Below are positions 7,104 to 12,544 of a DNA stretch of 12,544 nucleotides, piece by piece. Both the position numbers and the translations under genes were made by a program. Below the pieces are notes generated by a model that was not told where the DNA came from, ran no database searches, and saw only the letters and a list, made by a program, of their open reading frames with translations. The stretch is from Bacteroidales bacterium (GTDB taxonomy: Bacteria > Bacteroidota > Bacteroidia > Bacteroidales > Bacteroidaceae), in the NCBI GenBank assembly GCA_004555425.1, contig SFID01000075.1, forward strand, positions 1 to 12,544, written 5' to 3'. Numbering within the stretch: the first letter of the stretch is position 1; every line of letters begins with the position of its first letter.

Positions 7104-7442
7104 TTATTTGCCAGGCGCAGCGGGTGCGGGAGCAGCGGGTGCAGCAGGTGTGGTCTTGGCTGCAGGTGCGGGTGCTGTGGTCTTCATATCCTTGACAATG
7201 CTTTCGGAGCCCTGCTTGGGACCGCCAAGGCAGAATGCGGATGCCACGCTGAAGATAACGAGGAGGGCGGCGAGCGTCCATGTGGTCTTCTCAATTACGT
7301 CGGTTGTCTTGCGCACGCCCATAATCTGGTTGGAGGAGGCGAAGTCGGAGGCGAGACCACCACCCTTGGACTCCTGAATCAGGACGATGCAGGCGAGGAG
7401 TACAGCAGTGATGACGGCCAGAATTACAAATACGTCGTACAT
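7104..7442 (-). CDS. secG: Protein translocase subunit SecG
   Basis: SecG is the small accessory subunit of the SecYEG channel and aids SecA-driven export across the inner membrane. The 112-residue protein has the family layout. A first membrane helix (about 4-22, VFVILAVITAVLLACIVLIQ) is followed by the conserved cytoplasmic segment ESKGGGLASDF. A second helix (about 54-74) is preceded by KTTDVIEKTTW. The C-terminal 30 residues are an Ala/Pro/Thr-rich tail, common in Bacteroidetes SecG and probably disordered. It starts 5 nt after the stop of the TPR gene, so it is likely co-transcribed with it and with lptE. The hairpin at 7006-7051 follows. Confidence 0.94.
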   Translation of the reverse strand: MYDVFVILAVITAVLLACIVLIQESKGGGLASDFASSNQIMGVRKTTDVIEKTTWTLAALLVIFSVASAFCLGGPKQGSESIVKDMKTTAPAPAAKTTPAAPAAPAPAAPGK

Positions 7443-7447
7443 GGTGT

Positions 7448-8209
7448 TTATTGTTTTTGATATTTATTATTGATAATCAGTTTCTGTAGGAAGCGAATTT
7501 GGTCTGCAAAGTAACTATTTTTTTTTGGATGGTGCAAGTTTAACTTGCGTATAATTTCTATCGCTTTCTCATATCGGCCTTGTTTGATATAGATTTTGGC
7601 CAAAGTTTCTGTGAAATAGTCCTCTTCTGGCTCGCTTTCGGCAGCGGCTGTGGCGGCAGTTATGGAGCCCGGCGTGTCTTGTTCGGGGAGGACAATGCGC
7701 TCGTCGCCGTGGTCCAAATAGTCGTCTAAGAGGCTGGCCGAGCGTTCTGAGCGTCCGCTCTCGGCGGGCGCGGATGCCGGGGTGGCATCTTCCAGTTGCA
7801 TGAGATAGGCCACGTAGTCCTTGGCAGGGTCGGCAGCAGGCGCATTTCCTTTGGTAGGTTTGGATTCGGCGGCCAGGGCACTGTCGAGGAAGCTATCGAT
7901 GAGGCTGACTGTGCGGTCGCCATCGGGGATGGGCGCAGGCTCGGATTCGCGCTCAAGCGGTTCGGGCTGGATGCGGTAGTTGACGGCTTCAATCATCTCG
8001 AAGAGGGCGCGGCGGTCGGACACGAGCGGTGCTGCGCGGCGCAATTCTTCGCCAAACGAGGCATCGTGGAGGAGGAAAAGGTTGCGGAGAAACAGCAGGC
8101 GCGCCGCCTGGAAATAGGGATAGCGGGCTACGAGTTCTCGCAGTCCGTAGAGCGTATCTTTGTCCAGGCGCTCAGGGTGTTGAATGAGTTCGTGAATGCG
8201 CTGTTGCAT
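7448..8209 (-). CDS. TPR-like protein of the lptE-secG cluster
   Basis: This is a protein of unknown function with 253 residues from the preferred start. The N-terminal part (MQQRIHELIQHPERLD, then LVARYPYFQAARLLFLRNL) is helical. The middle is low-complexity, rich in Ala, Glu, Pro and Ser, and contains two related short motifs, SLIDSFLDS (102-110) and SLLDDYLDH (159-167). The C-terminus (about 198-249) carries a TPR-like pair of helices: YFTETLAKIYIKQGRYEKAIEIIRKL in two adjoining parts. No signal peptide or catalytic motif is seen. The open frame extends 67 codons upstream to 8410, but that part overlaps lptE out of frame and has no family features, so the ATG at 8207-8209 is chosen. It lies between lptE (65-nt gap) and secG (5-nt gap), so a role as an envelope-related scaffold is possible but is only inference. 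Confidence 0.75.
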   Translation of the reverse strand: MQQRIHELIQHPERLDKDTLYGLRELVARYPYFQAARLLFLRNLFLLHDASFGEELRRAAPLVSDRRALFEMIEAVNYRIQPEPLERESEPAPIPDGDRTVSLIDSFLDSALAAESKPTKGNAPAADPAKDYVAYLMQLEDATPASAPAESGRSERSASLLDDYLDHGDERIVLPEQDTPGSITAATAAAESEPEEDYFTETLAKIYIKQGRYEKAIEIIRKLNLHHPKKNSYFADQIRFLQKLIINNKYQKQ

Positions 8210-8274
8210 ATTCTCGGTACTGTGTAAAAGGGATGCTGTGCGGGAATGCACACGATGAATATTCGGAAATAAGT

Positions 8275-8847
8275 TTACCAGTCGGCCACGGTGGCGTTGA
8301 ATATCTGGTCGGTCAGGTCCTTGACCATTTCGTTGACGAGGGTTTCCTGCACGGCGGCCAGTTGTTGCGAAGCGTCGTATTGGGTGGTGGCGGAGAATTG
8401 TTTCTCCCATGTTTCGCCCGTCTTTGCGTTGCGGAATCGGATATTGACGGTCATGCGGAGCTGCACCTGCGAGGAGAATCCGTCGGCCGAGACGGCTTTA
8501 TTGAATTGATCGTAGCCTGTAATCTCGCCTGCGATATGTAGGTCGCCACCTCTTTTAACCATCTTGAGGCGCGTCTGGTTGGCGTAGAGGTCTTGGAGTT
8601 TGTTGTTGAAGATAGCCTCCATCGGGGCCCAACCATAGGGTGCGCGGTTGGCGATTTTGTCTATCTGAATCGTCTTTATCAGGTCGTAGTTGATACTGGT
8701 TCCCGTAAACTTATAGCTGATGGTGCAGGCGGTGAGGCTCAGACATACGATGGCCGCCAGCATACCTATATATATATATAGTCGGCGCGGGGGCAGATGT
8801 CGGCGTGACGTGCGCTGCTGTGCGGTTGTGGTGTTAGTCGAGGCCAT
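8275..8847 (-). CDS. lptE: LptE-family LPS-assembly lipoprotein
   Basis: LptE is the outer-membrane lipoprotein that plugs and helps assemble LptD, the channel that inserts lipopolysaccharide into the outer leaflet. From the ATG at 8847 the protein has 190 residues. A basic stretch (TSRRHLPPRRLY) precedes a hydrophobic helix and the lipobox LTAC, so the mature lipoprotein starts at Cys41. The mature part opens CTISYKFTGTSINYD and has the LptE-like layout: an early ANRAPYGWAPMEAIFNNKLQ-type helix and later beta strands. An upstream in-frame ATG at 8931 lies deep inside the activator gene. An internal ATG at 8763 would leave the signal peptide without positive charges. The chosen start overlaps the activator stop by 14 nt, which suggests coupling. 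The signal peptide's n-region is unusually long. Confidence 0.85.
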   Translation of the reverse strand: MASTNTTTAQQRTSRRHLPPRRLYIYIGMLAAIVCLSLTACTISYKFTGTSINYDLIKTIQIDKIANRAPYGWAPMEAIFNNKLQDLYANQTRLKMVKRGGDLHIAGEITGYDQFNKAVSADGFSSQVQLRMTVNIRFRNAKTGETWEKQFSATTQYDASQQLAAVQETLVNEMVKDLTDQIFNATVADW

Positions 8848-10105
8848 ATTCCTTGATTTTTCGATAGAGTGTGCGCTCGCTGATGCGCAGGCGAGCGGCG
8901 GTGATGCGGCGGTTGCCACCATTCTTCTCAAGGGTGGTGCGTATCATTTCGCGTTCCACGTCTTCGAGTGTCCCCGTCATCTTGCTGGGCTCTGCAGCTG
9001 GCTCTGCATCGCGCACCTCCTCCACATCCATGTACTGGGCGCGTTCGTCCTCCTTGACGGCGTGGGGAGCGGCGGGGCTATGTGGGTGGGCGGACGGAGT
9101 TTCTACGTAGCCCAGGTCGGTATGGCGGGGCAAGGGCATCGGCGCGCCCGTTGCGGCTCCCGTATCTCCAACTCCGAGGATGCGCTTCAGTTCGTTGACT
9201 TCGCGGCGCAGGTCAACGAGCATTTGGAAGATGAGTTCGCGCTCCTGCTCATAGGCATGCACTTCGGCAGTGCGCGCCACGGGGCGAAGGGGTACCACCT
9301 GTCCTGTCGTCGTGCTGCGCTGCGGCAGATAGGTGCGCAAGATGTCGGCGGTGATTTCGCGCTCCTCGCAGGTGACGGACATATTTTCCGCGATATTCTT
9401 GAGCTGTCGCACATTGCCGGGCCAGTCGTAGGCGAGGAGCACAGCGGTGGCCTCGGCATCCAATCGGATGGGCGGCATCTTGTATTGTTCGCTCATCTCG
9501 AGGGCGAACTTTTTGAAGAGCAAGACGGCATCCTGTCCGCGTTCGCGCAGGGCGGGAATTTGGATGGACACGGAGTTGAGTCGATAGTAGAGGTCCTGTC
9601 GGAAACGTCCTTCGGCGATGGCTTGGTCCATGTTGACGTTGGTCGCCGCTACGATGCGCACGTTCGTACGTTTGACCTCGCTGGAACCTACGGGGATAAA
9701 CTCGCCCGTTTCGAGCACGCGCAAGAGGCGGGCCTGGGTGGGCAAGGGGAGTTCGCCCACTTCGTCGAGGAAGAGGGTGCCGCCGTTGGCAGCGGAAAAA
9801 TATCCTTCGCGGCTGTCCACCGCACCAGTAAATGCGCCCTTCACATGGCCGAAGAGTTCCGAATCTATCGTACCTTCGGGAATGGCACCGCAGTTGACGG
9901 CAAGGTATTTCTTGTTTCTGCGCTGGCTAGCGTCGTGAATGATGCGCGGGAAAACCTCTTTGCCCACGCCGTTCTCGCCCATGACGAGTACGGAGAAGTC
10001 TATCGGCGCCACCTTCATCGCCATCTCAATCGCACGATTCAACCCATCGCAGTTGCCCACGATGCTATAGCGTTGCTTGATGGCTTGTATCTGTGCGGTT
10101 GTCAT
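8834..10105 (-). CDS. Sigma-54-dependent transcriptional activator lacking a receiver domain
   Basis: This AAA+ enhancer-binding protein (423 residues) would remodel RNA polymerase carrying sigma-54. The ATPase core begins almost at the N-terminus. It has Walker A GENGVGKE (43-50), the sigma-54-contacting loop GAFTGA (90-95), Walker B TLFLDEVG (110-117), DLYYRLN (171-177) and the WPGNVRQL motif (228-235). A Pro/Ala-rich linker (about 260-375) leads to a Fis-type helix-turn-helix (about 380-423, NRRITAARLRISERTLYRKIKEYGL). There is no response-regulator receiver or sensory domain, so activity is probably set by expression level or by a partner. A TATATTTG box lies just upstream (10113-10120, minus strand) but would place initiation only a few nt before the ATG and has no clear -33 match. 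The gene follows hslR after a 162-nt gap with no clear terminator, and overlaps lptE. Its targets are not visible here. Confidence 0.95.
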   Translation of the reverse strand: MTTAQIQAIKQRYSIVGNCDGLNRAIEMAMKVAPIDFSVLVMGENGVGKEVFPRIIHDASQRRNKKYLAVNCGAIPEGTIDSELFGHVKGAFTGAVDSREGYFSAANGGTLFLDEVGELPLPTQARLLRVLETGEFIPVGSSEVKRTNVRIVAATNVNMDQAIAEGRFRQDLYYRLNSVSIQIPALRERGQDAVLLFKKFALEMSEQYKMPPIRLDAEATAVLLAYDWPGNVRQLKNIAENMSVTCEEREITADILRTYLPQRSTTTGQVVPLRPVARTAEVHAYEQERELIFQMLVDLRREVNELKRILGVGDTGAATGAPMPLPRHTDLGYVETPSAHPHSPAAPHAVKEDERAQYMDVEEVRDAEPAAEPSKMTGTLEDVEREMIRTTLEKNGGNRRITAARLRISERTLYRKIKEYGLD

Positions 10106-10267
10106 GGTGCTGCAAATATACGAAAAATTTCGTTTGGTGGCATGATTCGTGCGCCAGAAAGGTGCACCTCTCCCCTCCCCTTTTGTGCGAAGGCGGAAAC
10201 TGGCGATGCTGCTTTTCTTTCCTTTGACGCTTTTGTAATGGGCCTGGTTGCCTGATTCGTCAATGCG

Positions 10268-10693
10268 TTAATCCTCTTCGTCAAAGTCGAAATCGTCAAG
10301 GCCGTCCAGAAATTCGGGAGTCTGGAAGTCGTCGATGGCGCGGCGGTCTTTTTTCGTGGGACGTCCTGTGCCGCGTGCACGGTCCACAAATCCGCTGATA
10401 CGGCTCATTTCCAGCAGTTCGTACTGCTCGGGCGTGGTGACATTCTCCAAGATGTCGGGCAGGAGTTTTGCACCCACGCGCTTCTCGATGGGCTGTTTGA
10501 CGAGGAAGGTGTAGGTAATGGGCGGTTTCTTCACGCCCACCTTGTCGCCTGCCTTGACGGTGCGCGAGGGTTTGGTCTGCGCGCCGTTGATGGTGATGCG
10601 TCCGTTTTTGCAGGCATCGGCTGCCAGGGTACGTGTCTTGTAGATGCGGGCGGCCCAGAGCCACTTGTCAATGCGTGCTTCTTGGTTGGCCAT
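10268..10693 (-). CDS. hslR: S4-domain RNA-binding protein, Hsp15-like
   Basis: This 141-residue protein carries an S4 RNA-binding domain at its N-terminus (EARIDKWLWAARIYKTRTLA, then CKNGRITING and VKAGDKV), in the arrangement of Hsp15. In E. coli, Hsp15 binds 50S subunits carrying nascent peptidyl-tRNA after abortive translation. The remaining 50 or so residues include a basic GRPTKKDRR segment and a strongly acidic end (FLDGLDDFDFDEED). The start ATG lies 1 nt after the pth stop, so the two genes are almost certainly co-transcribed. The pairing fits, because Pth and Hsp15 both deal with peptidyl-tRNA released from or stuck on the ribosome. The symbol is given by homology of the domain and layout. 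Confidence 0.88.
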   Translation of the reverse strand: MANQEARIDKWLWAARIYKTRTLAADACKNGRITINGAQTKPSRTVKAGDKVGVKKPPITYTFLVKQPIEKRVGAKLLPDILENVTTPEQYELLEMSRISGFVDRARGTGRPTKKDRRAIDDFQTPEFLDGLDDFDFDEED

Positions 10694-10694
10694 C

Positions 10695-11258
10695 CTATCG
10701 TTTGTTGAAATGGTTCATGGTAAACTGAATGCCGCTGAGCGCGAAACTCTTTATCATTTCGGCAGCCACATCCAGCCGTTCGGGCAGGGCTGCCTCGTCC
10801 TCGGGCGACAGGTTGCCGAGCACGTAGTCGACTTGTCCGCCGCGGGGGAAGTCGTTGCCGATACCGAAGCGCAGACGTGCGTATTGCTGCGTGCCGAGCA
10901 CCTGTGTGATGTGGCGCAAACCATTGTGGCCTGCCTCGCTGCCGCCGGGCTTCATGCGCAGACTGCCGAAGGGGAGGGCGAGGTCGTCAACCACCACGAG
11001 GAGTCGTTCGAGTTCTATCTTCTTCTCGTTCATCCAGTAGCGCACGGCGTTTCCACTGAGGTTCATATAGGTGGAGGGCTTGAGCAGGAAGAGGGTCTGG
11101 TTCTTCACGCGCAGTTCGCTGATGAAGCCATAGCGTTTGTCCTGAAAGGTCACATCGGCCGCGGCGGCCATTGCGTCCAGCACGCGAAAGCCGATATTGT
11201 GACGCGTTCTGGCATACTCGGGCCCGATATTGCCCAAGCCTACGATGAGATGGTTCAT
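10695..11258 (-). CDS. pth: Peptidyl-tRNA hydrolase
   Basis: Pth cleaves the ester bond of peptidyl-tRNAs that drop off the ribosome and recycles the tRNA. From the ATG at 11258 the protein has 187 residues, close to the usual length. The catalytic and binding residues are in place: Asn10 in LIVGLGNIG, His20 in EYARTRHNIGF, Asn66 in STYMNLSGN, Asp92 in VVDDLALPFG, and His111/Asn112 in GGSEAGHNGLRHI. An upstream in-frame ATG at 11324 would add a 22-residue Ser/Asn-rich extension before the core strand, which the family does not have. That stretch also contains a 7-bp hairpin (GAGGAAT, 11281-11287, with ATTCCTC, 11295-11301), so it is more likely leader RNA. It lies between the hairpin after rplY and hslR. 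Confidence 0.97.
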   Translation of the reverse strand: MNHLIVGLGNIGPEYARTRHNIGFRVLDAMAAAADVTFQDKRYGFISELRVKNQTLFLLKPSTYMNLSGNAVRYWMNEKKIELERLLVVVDDLALPFGSLRMKPGGSEAGHNGLRHITQVLGTQQYARLRFGIGNDFPRGGQVDYVLGNLSPEDEAALPERLDVAAEMIKSFALSGIQFTMNHFNKR

Positions 11259-11344
11259 GGTATTCTTATTTGAGTCGGACGAGGAATTTCCGATATTCCT
11301 CAGCCAATTAAAGAGTGAGTGCATAAGTATATGCTAAGGATAAA

Positions 11345-11395
11345 GCAAACGAGTTAACGAGGCCGATGCTTCATCACGCCTGTTAACTCGTTTGC
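11345..11395 (-). terminator. Terminator-like hairpin between rplY and pth
   Basis: Two 14-nt arms (GCAAACGAGTTAAC, 11345-11358, and GTTAACTCGTTTGC, 11382-11395) pair perfectly around a 23-nt loop. On the minus strand the second arm runs into TTTATCC; on the plus strand it runs into TCTTTTG. It lies about 60 nt past the rplY stop and about 90 nt before the pth start, so it probably ends or attenuates the rplY transcript. The tail is only moderately U-rich, so readthrough into pth is possible. Confidence 0.75.
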
Positions 11396-11457
11396 TCTTT
11401 TGAATATGTATGCGGGGGTGGCTCATAGCTACCGCGTCCGCTCATGCAGTCAGTTTA

Positions 11458-12057
11458 TTATCCCTTGTTGGCAGCAGCAAGAGCACCCATAGCGGCACGG
11501 GTCATCTTGACAGTGCATACGATAACCTCCTTGGGAGTAACGAGCTCAAGACCTTCGAAGCTGAGGTCGCCCACCTTGATGCTCTTGCCAAGGCCGAGGT
11601 TGGTCACGTCGATGTCCAGCTTTTCGGGGATGAGGTCGTAGGTAGCCTTCACGTTGATCTTGCGAATCATAGCCATGAGCTTACCACCGGCGCGTACACC
11701 TTCTGCAAGGCCCTTGGGTGCGATGGGCACACCGACAACGATGGGACGGTTGGCAACTACTTCATAGAAGTCAACGTGGAGCACGTTGTCCTTCACGGGG
11801 TGGCACTGTACTTCCTTCACGATAGCCTTGTGCTCTACGCCATCGATGTTGATGTTCACGAGATATACGTGAGGGGTGAAGTAAATCTTGTTGATTTCCT
11901 TCTCGTTTACTACGAAATGAGTTGCAACGGGCAGACCGTTTTCGTCACGCTTTTCTCCGTACATCACGCAGGGTACGAGGCCGTTCTTGCGAACTTCCTT
12001 GGTGGCCTTCTTGCCGAGGTTAGCGCGAACGCTACCATTGATTGAAAATTCTCTCAT
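11458..12057 (-). CDS. rplY: 50S ribosomal protein L25 (Ctc family)
   Basis: L25 binds 5S rRNA on the large subunit. This 199-residue protein belongs to the longer two-domain form known as Ctc/TL5. The N-terminal 5S-binding domain (about 1-90) includes VRANLGKKATKEVRKNGLVP and CVMYGEK, then HFVVNEKEINKIYF. A linker with HPVKDNVLHVDFYEV leads to the C-terminal beta domain (about 100-185) with GVPIAPKGLAEGVRAGG and DLIPEKLDIDVTNLGLGKSI. The Ala-rich end (RAAMGALAAANKG) is short. A matched promoter lies about 105 nt upstream. pth follows on the same strand, a pairing also common in other bacteria. Confidence 0.96.
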   Translation of the reverse strand: MREFSINGSVRANLGKKATKEVRKNGLVPCVMYGEKRDENGLPVATHFVVNEKEINKIYFTPHVYLVNINIDGVEHKAIVKEVQCHPVKDNVLHVDFYEVVANRPIVVGVPIAPKGLAEGVRAGGKLMAMIRKINVKATYDLIPEKLDIDVTNLGLGKSIKVGDLSFEGLELVTPKEVIVCTVKMTRAAMGALAAANKG

Positions 12058-12162
12058 TGTTTTTTTGAATTTTGTGTTACTATAAATTAAGTGGTTTGCT
12101 TAATTCGCCATCACACGCAGGGACGGCCGCAAGGGGCTTTACCCATTGTCTCAGACAAATCG
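12058..12162 (-). promoter_or_regulatory. 5' leader of rplY with two hairpins
   Basis: If transcription starts near 12162, the leader is about 105 nt. Near its 5' end TTGTC-TGA-GACAA can form a short hairpin (minus strand, about 12145-12157). Nearer the start codon, AATTAAG (12085-12091) pairs with CTTAATT (12099-12105) around a 7-nt loop. The 25 nt before the ATG are A-rich, with no Shine-Dalgarno match, as is usual in Bacteroidetes. Control by L25 or 5S rRNA is conceivable but nothing in the sequence shows it. Confidence 0.4.
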
Positions 12163-12166
12163 GCTG

Positions 12167-12197
12167 CAAAATTACATTTTTTTCTGATTCCCGCAAA
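12167..12197 (-). promoter_or_regulatory. Bacteroidetes-type promoter of rplY
   Basis: On the minus strand TTTG (12194-12197) and TAATTTTG (12167-12174) are separated by 19 nt. Both elements match the Bacteroidetes -33 TTTG and -7 TAnnTTTG consensus exactly. Initiation would fall near 12162. Confidence 0.8.
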
Positions 12198-12253
12198 GGG
12201 GAAGGGCCGAATAATCGTCCCATCCTTGTTATTTACCCCAATAATCTTCGGAG

Positions 12254-12325
12254 TTGGAGAGGATTCTAGAGGATTGGAGAGGATTTTTAGAGGATTGGAG
12301 ATGGGAATTGGATAGGATTTTGGAG
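12254..12325. repeat. Purine-rich imperfect direct repeats
   Basis: Two adjacent units of 20 and 21 bp (12254-12273 and 12274-12294) share TTGGAGAGGATT followed by TAGAGGA. Degenerate partial copies follow (TTGGAGATGGG, TTGGATAGGATT, TTGGAG). One strand is almost purely purine plus T. Nothing suggests coding, and the likely origin is slippage. It lies between the divergent rplY promoter and the gene at the right edge. Confidence 0.7.
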
Positions 12326-12343
12326 TTCATCCTCATTGGATGG

Positions 12344-12377
12344 CAATTCCTAATTCCTAGTTCCTAATTCCTTAATT
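12344..12377. repeat. AATTCCT short tandem repeats
   Basis: Four near-copies of AATTCCT or AGTTCCT follow each other with 7-8-bp periodicity, ending in CTTAATT. Such TTCCTAA tracts are simple-sequence repeats in a non-coding gap. Confidence 0.65.
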
Positions 12378-12462
12378 GTTTAAAGGCTATCGAGCCAGCA
12401 GCCGCAGGCTGCGTTGAAACAGGAAGCCCGAAGGGATTCCCTGAAACTAGTGTAATGTAATA
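12378..12462. other. Intergenic segment with GC-rich palindromes
   Basis: A perfect hairpin GCAGCC-GCA-GGCTGC lies at 12398-12412. Downstream, AGCCCGAAGGGATTCCCTG contains the palindrome GGGATTCCC. GGCTGCG followed by CCCGAAGGGA also occurs at 6457-6478, with a shorter spacing, which hints at a dispersed intergenic element. No coding signal is seen. Confidence 0.4.
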
Positions 12463-12493
12463 TTGATAATTAGAAATATTATTCTTATATTTA
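12463..12493 (+). promoter_or_regulatory. Possible promoter of the right-edge gene
   Basis: TTG at 12463-12465 and TATATTTA at 12486-12493 are 20 nt apart. The second element differs from the -7 consensus TAnnTTTG only in its last base. The region is AT-rich, so chance matches are likely. Initiation near 12497 would place the start inside the left arm of the inverted repeat that follows. Confidence 0.4.
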
Positions 12494-12494
12494 C

Positions 12495-12531
12495 GGTATA
12501 AATAAAACGTTGGATCCAAATTATTTATACC
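12495..12531. repeat. Perfect 11-bp inverted repeat ending at a start codon
   Basis: GGTATAAATAA (12495-12505) and TTATTTATACC (12521-12531) are perfect reverse complements with a 15-nt centre. The centre contains a second palindrome, TTGGATCCAA (12510-12519). The right arm ends at the base before ATG (12532-12534). This could be an operator for the following gene, a leader hairpin limiting ribosome access, or the end of an insertion sequence. Confidence 0.7.
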
Positions 12532-12544
12532 ATGCCAAGAGAAA
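12532..12544 (+). CDS. Start of an unidentified gene, cut by the window
   Basis: ATG CCA AGA GAA A gives Met-Pro-Arg-Glu before the sequence ends, too little to identify a product. The case for a gene is the possible promoter at 12463-12493, the inverted repeat ending at the ATG, and the divergent position relative to rplY. The palindrome would fit an autoregulated DNA-binding protein or a transposase, but neither can be shown. Confidence 0.35.

Noticed and set aside
8210..8410. 67-codon N-terminal extension of the TPR-like protein
   Set aside because: It overlaps lptE in another frame, is rich in Arg/His/Gly without family features, and a good ATG occurs at 8209 just after lptE ends.
10113..10120. 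TATATTTG on the minus strand as the promoter of the sigma-54 activator
   Set aside because: No -33 element lies at 19-21 nt, and initiation would fall only a few nt before the ATG. Kept only as a weak remark.
10160..10169. AGGTGCACCT palindrome between hslR and the activator as an operator
   Set aside because: A single 10-bp palindrome, 55 nt or more upstream and without a second copy or promoter context, is too little to support a site.
8720..10255. 511-codon plus-strand frame opposite the sigma-54 activator
   Set aside because: The minus strand encodes a complete AAA+ activator with all motifs. The plus-strand translation has no family signature and crosses into lptE and the gap before hslR.

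Overview
The window looks like part of a Bacteroidales chromosome, perhaps Prevotella-like. The reasons are the gene order rplY-pth-hslR followed by a receiver-less sigma-54 activator-lptE-TPR-secG, the large Bacteroidetes-style Cas9, the weak Shine-Dalgarno signals, and promoter-like sequences that fit the Bacteroidetes pattern (TTTG or TTG at -33, TAnnTTTG at -7). All ten recognisable genes are on the minus strand. No search could be run, so the genus is an inference.

Left part (1-6430): a type II-C CRISPR-Cas locus, complete except for the left end of its array. The array (1-405, running off the left edge) has identical 47-bp repeats and 29-30-bp spacers. A strong hairpin (479-510) separates it from the minus-strand operon cas9-cas1-cas2. 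cas1 begins 5 nt after cas9, and cas2 overlaps cas1 by 4 nt. No csn2 or cas4 is present. A tracrRNA that I place at about 6347-6428 on the plus strand leaves divergently from the cas9 start. It has a consensus promoter (TATCTTTG, 6335-6342), a 26-nt anti-repeat (6348-6373), a short tail and an intrinsic terminator (6401-6427). Its complementarity fixes the crRNA strand as plus, so the array is transcribed towards the cas genes. The tail holds an 8-nt copy of the repeat start that could fold back on the anti-repeat.

Middle (6430-7005): about 575 bp without a convincing gene. It contains an 11-bp inverted repeat enclosing 117 bp next to the tracrRNA, and several small hairpins, and ends at the secG terminator.

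Right part (7104-12057): housekeeping genes on the minus strand, which is transcribed right to left. rplY (ribosomal protein L25/Ctc) has its own promoter and leader. After a terminator-like hairpin come pth (peptidyl-tRNA hydrolase) and hslR (S4-domain Hsp15-like protein), 1 nt apart. Then follow a sigma-54 activator, the outer-membrane LPS-assembly lipoprotein lptE (overlapping the activator by 14 nt), a TPR-like protein and secG, which ends at a strong terminator. This second set joins envelope biogenesis (LptE) to protein export (SecG).

Right edge (12175-12544): no complete gene. It holds purine-rich direct repeats, AATTCCT repeats, small palindromes, and an 11-bp inverted repeat that ends against the ATG of a plus-strand gene cut off after four codons.
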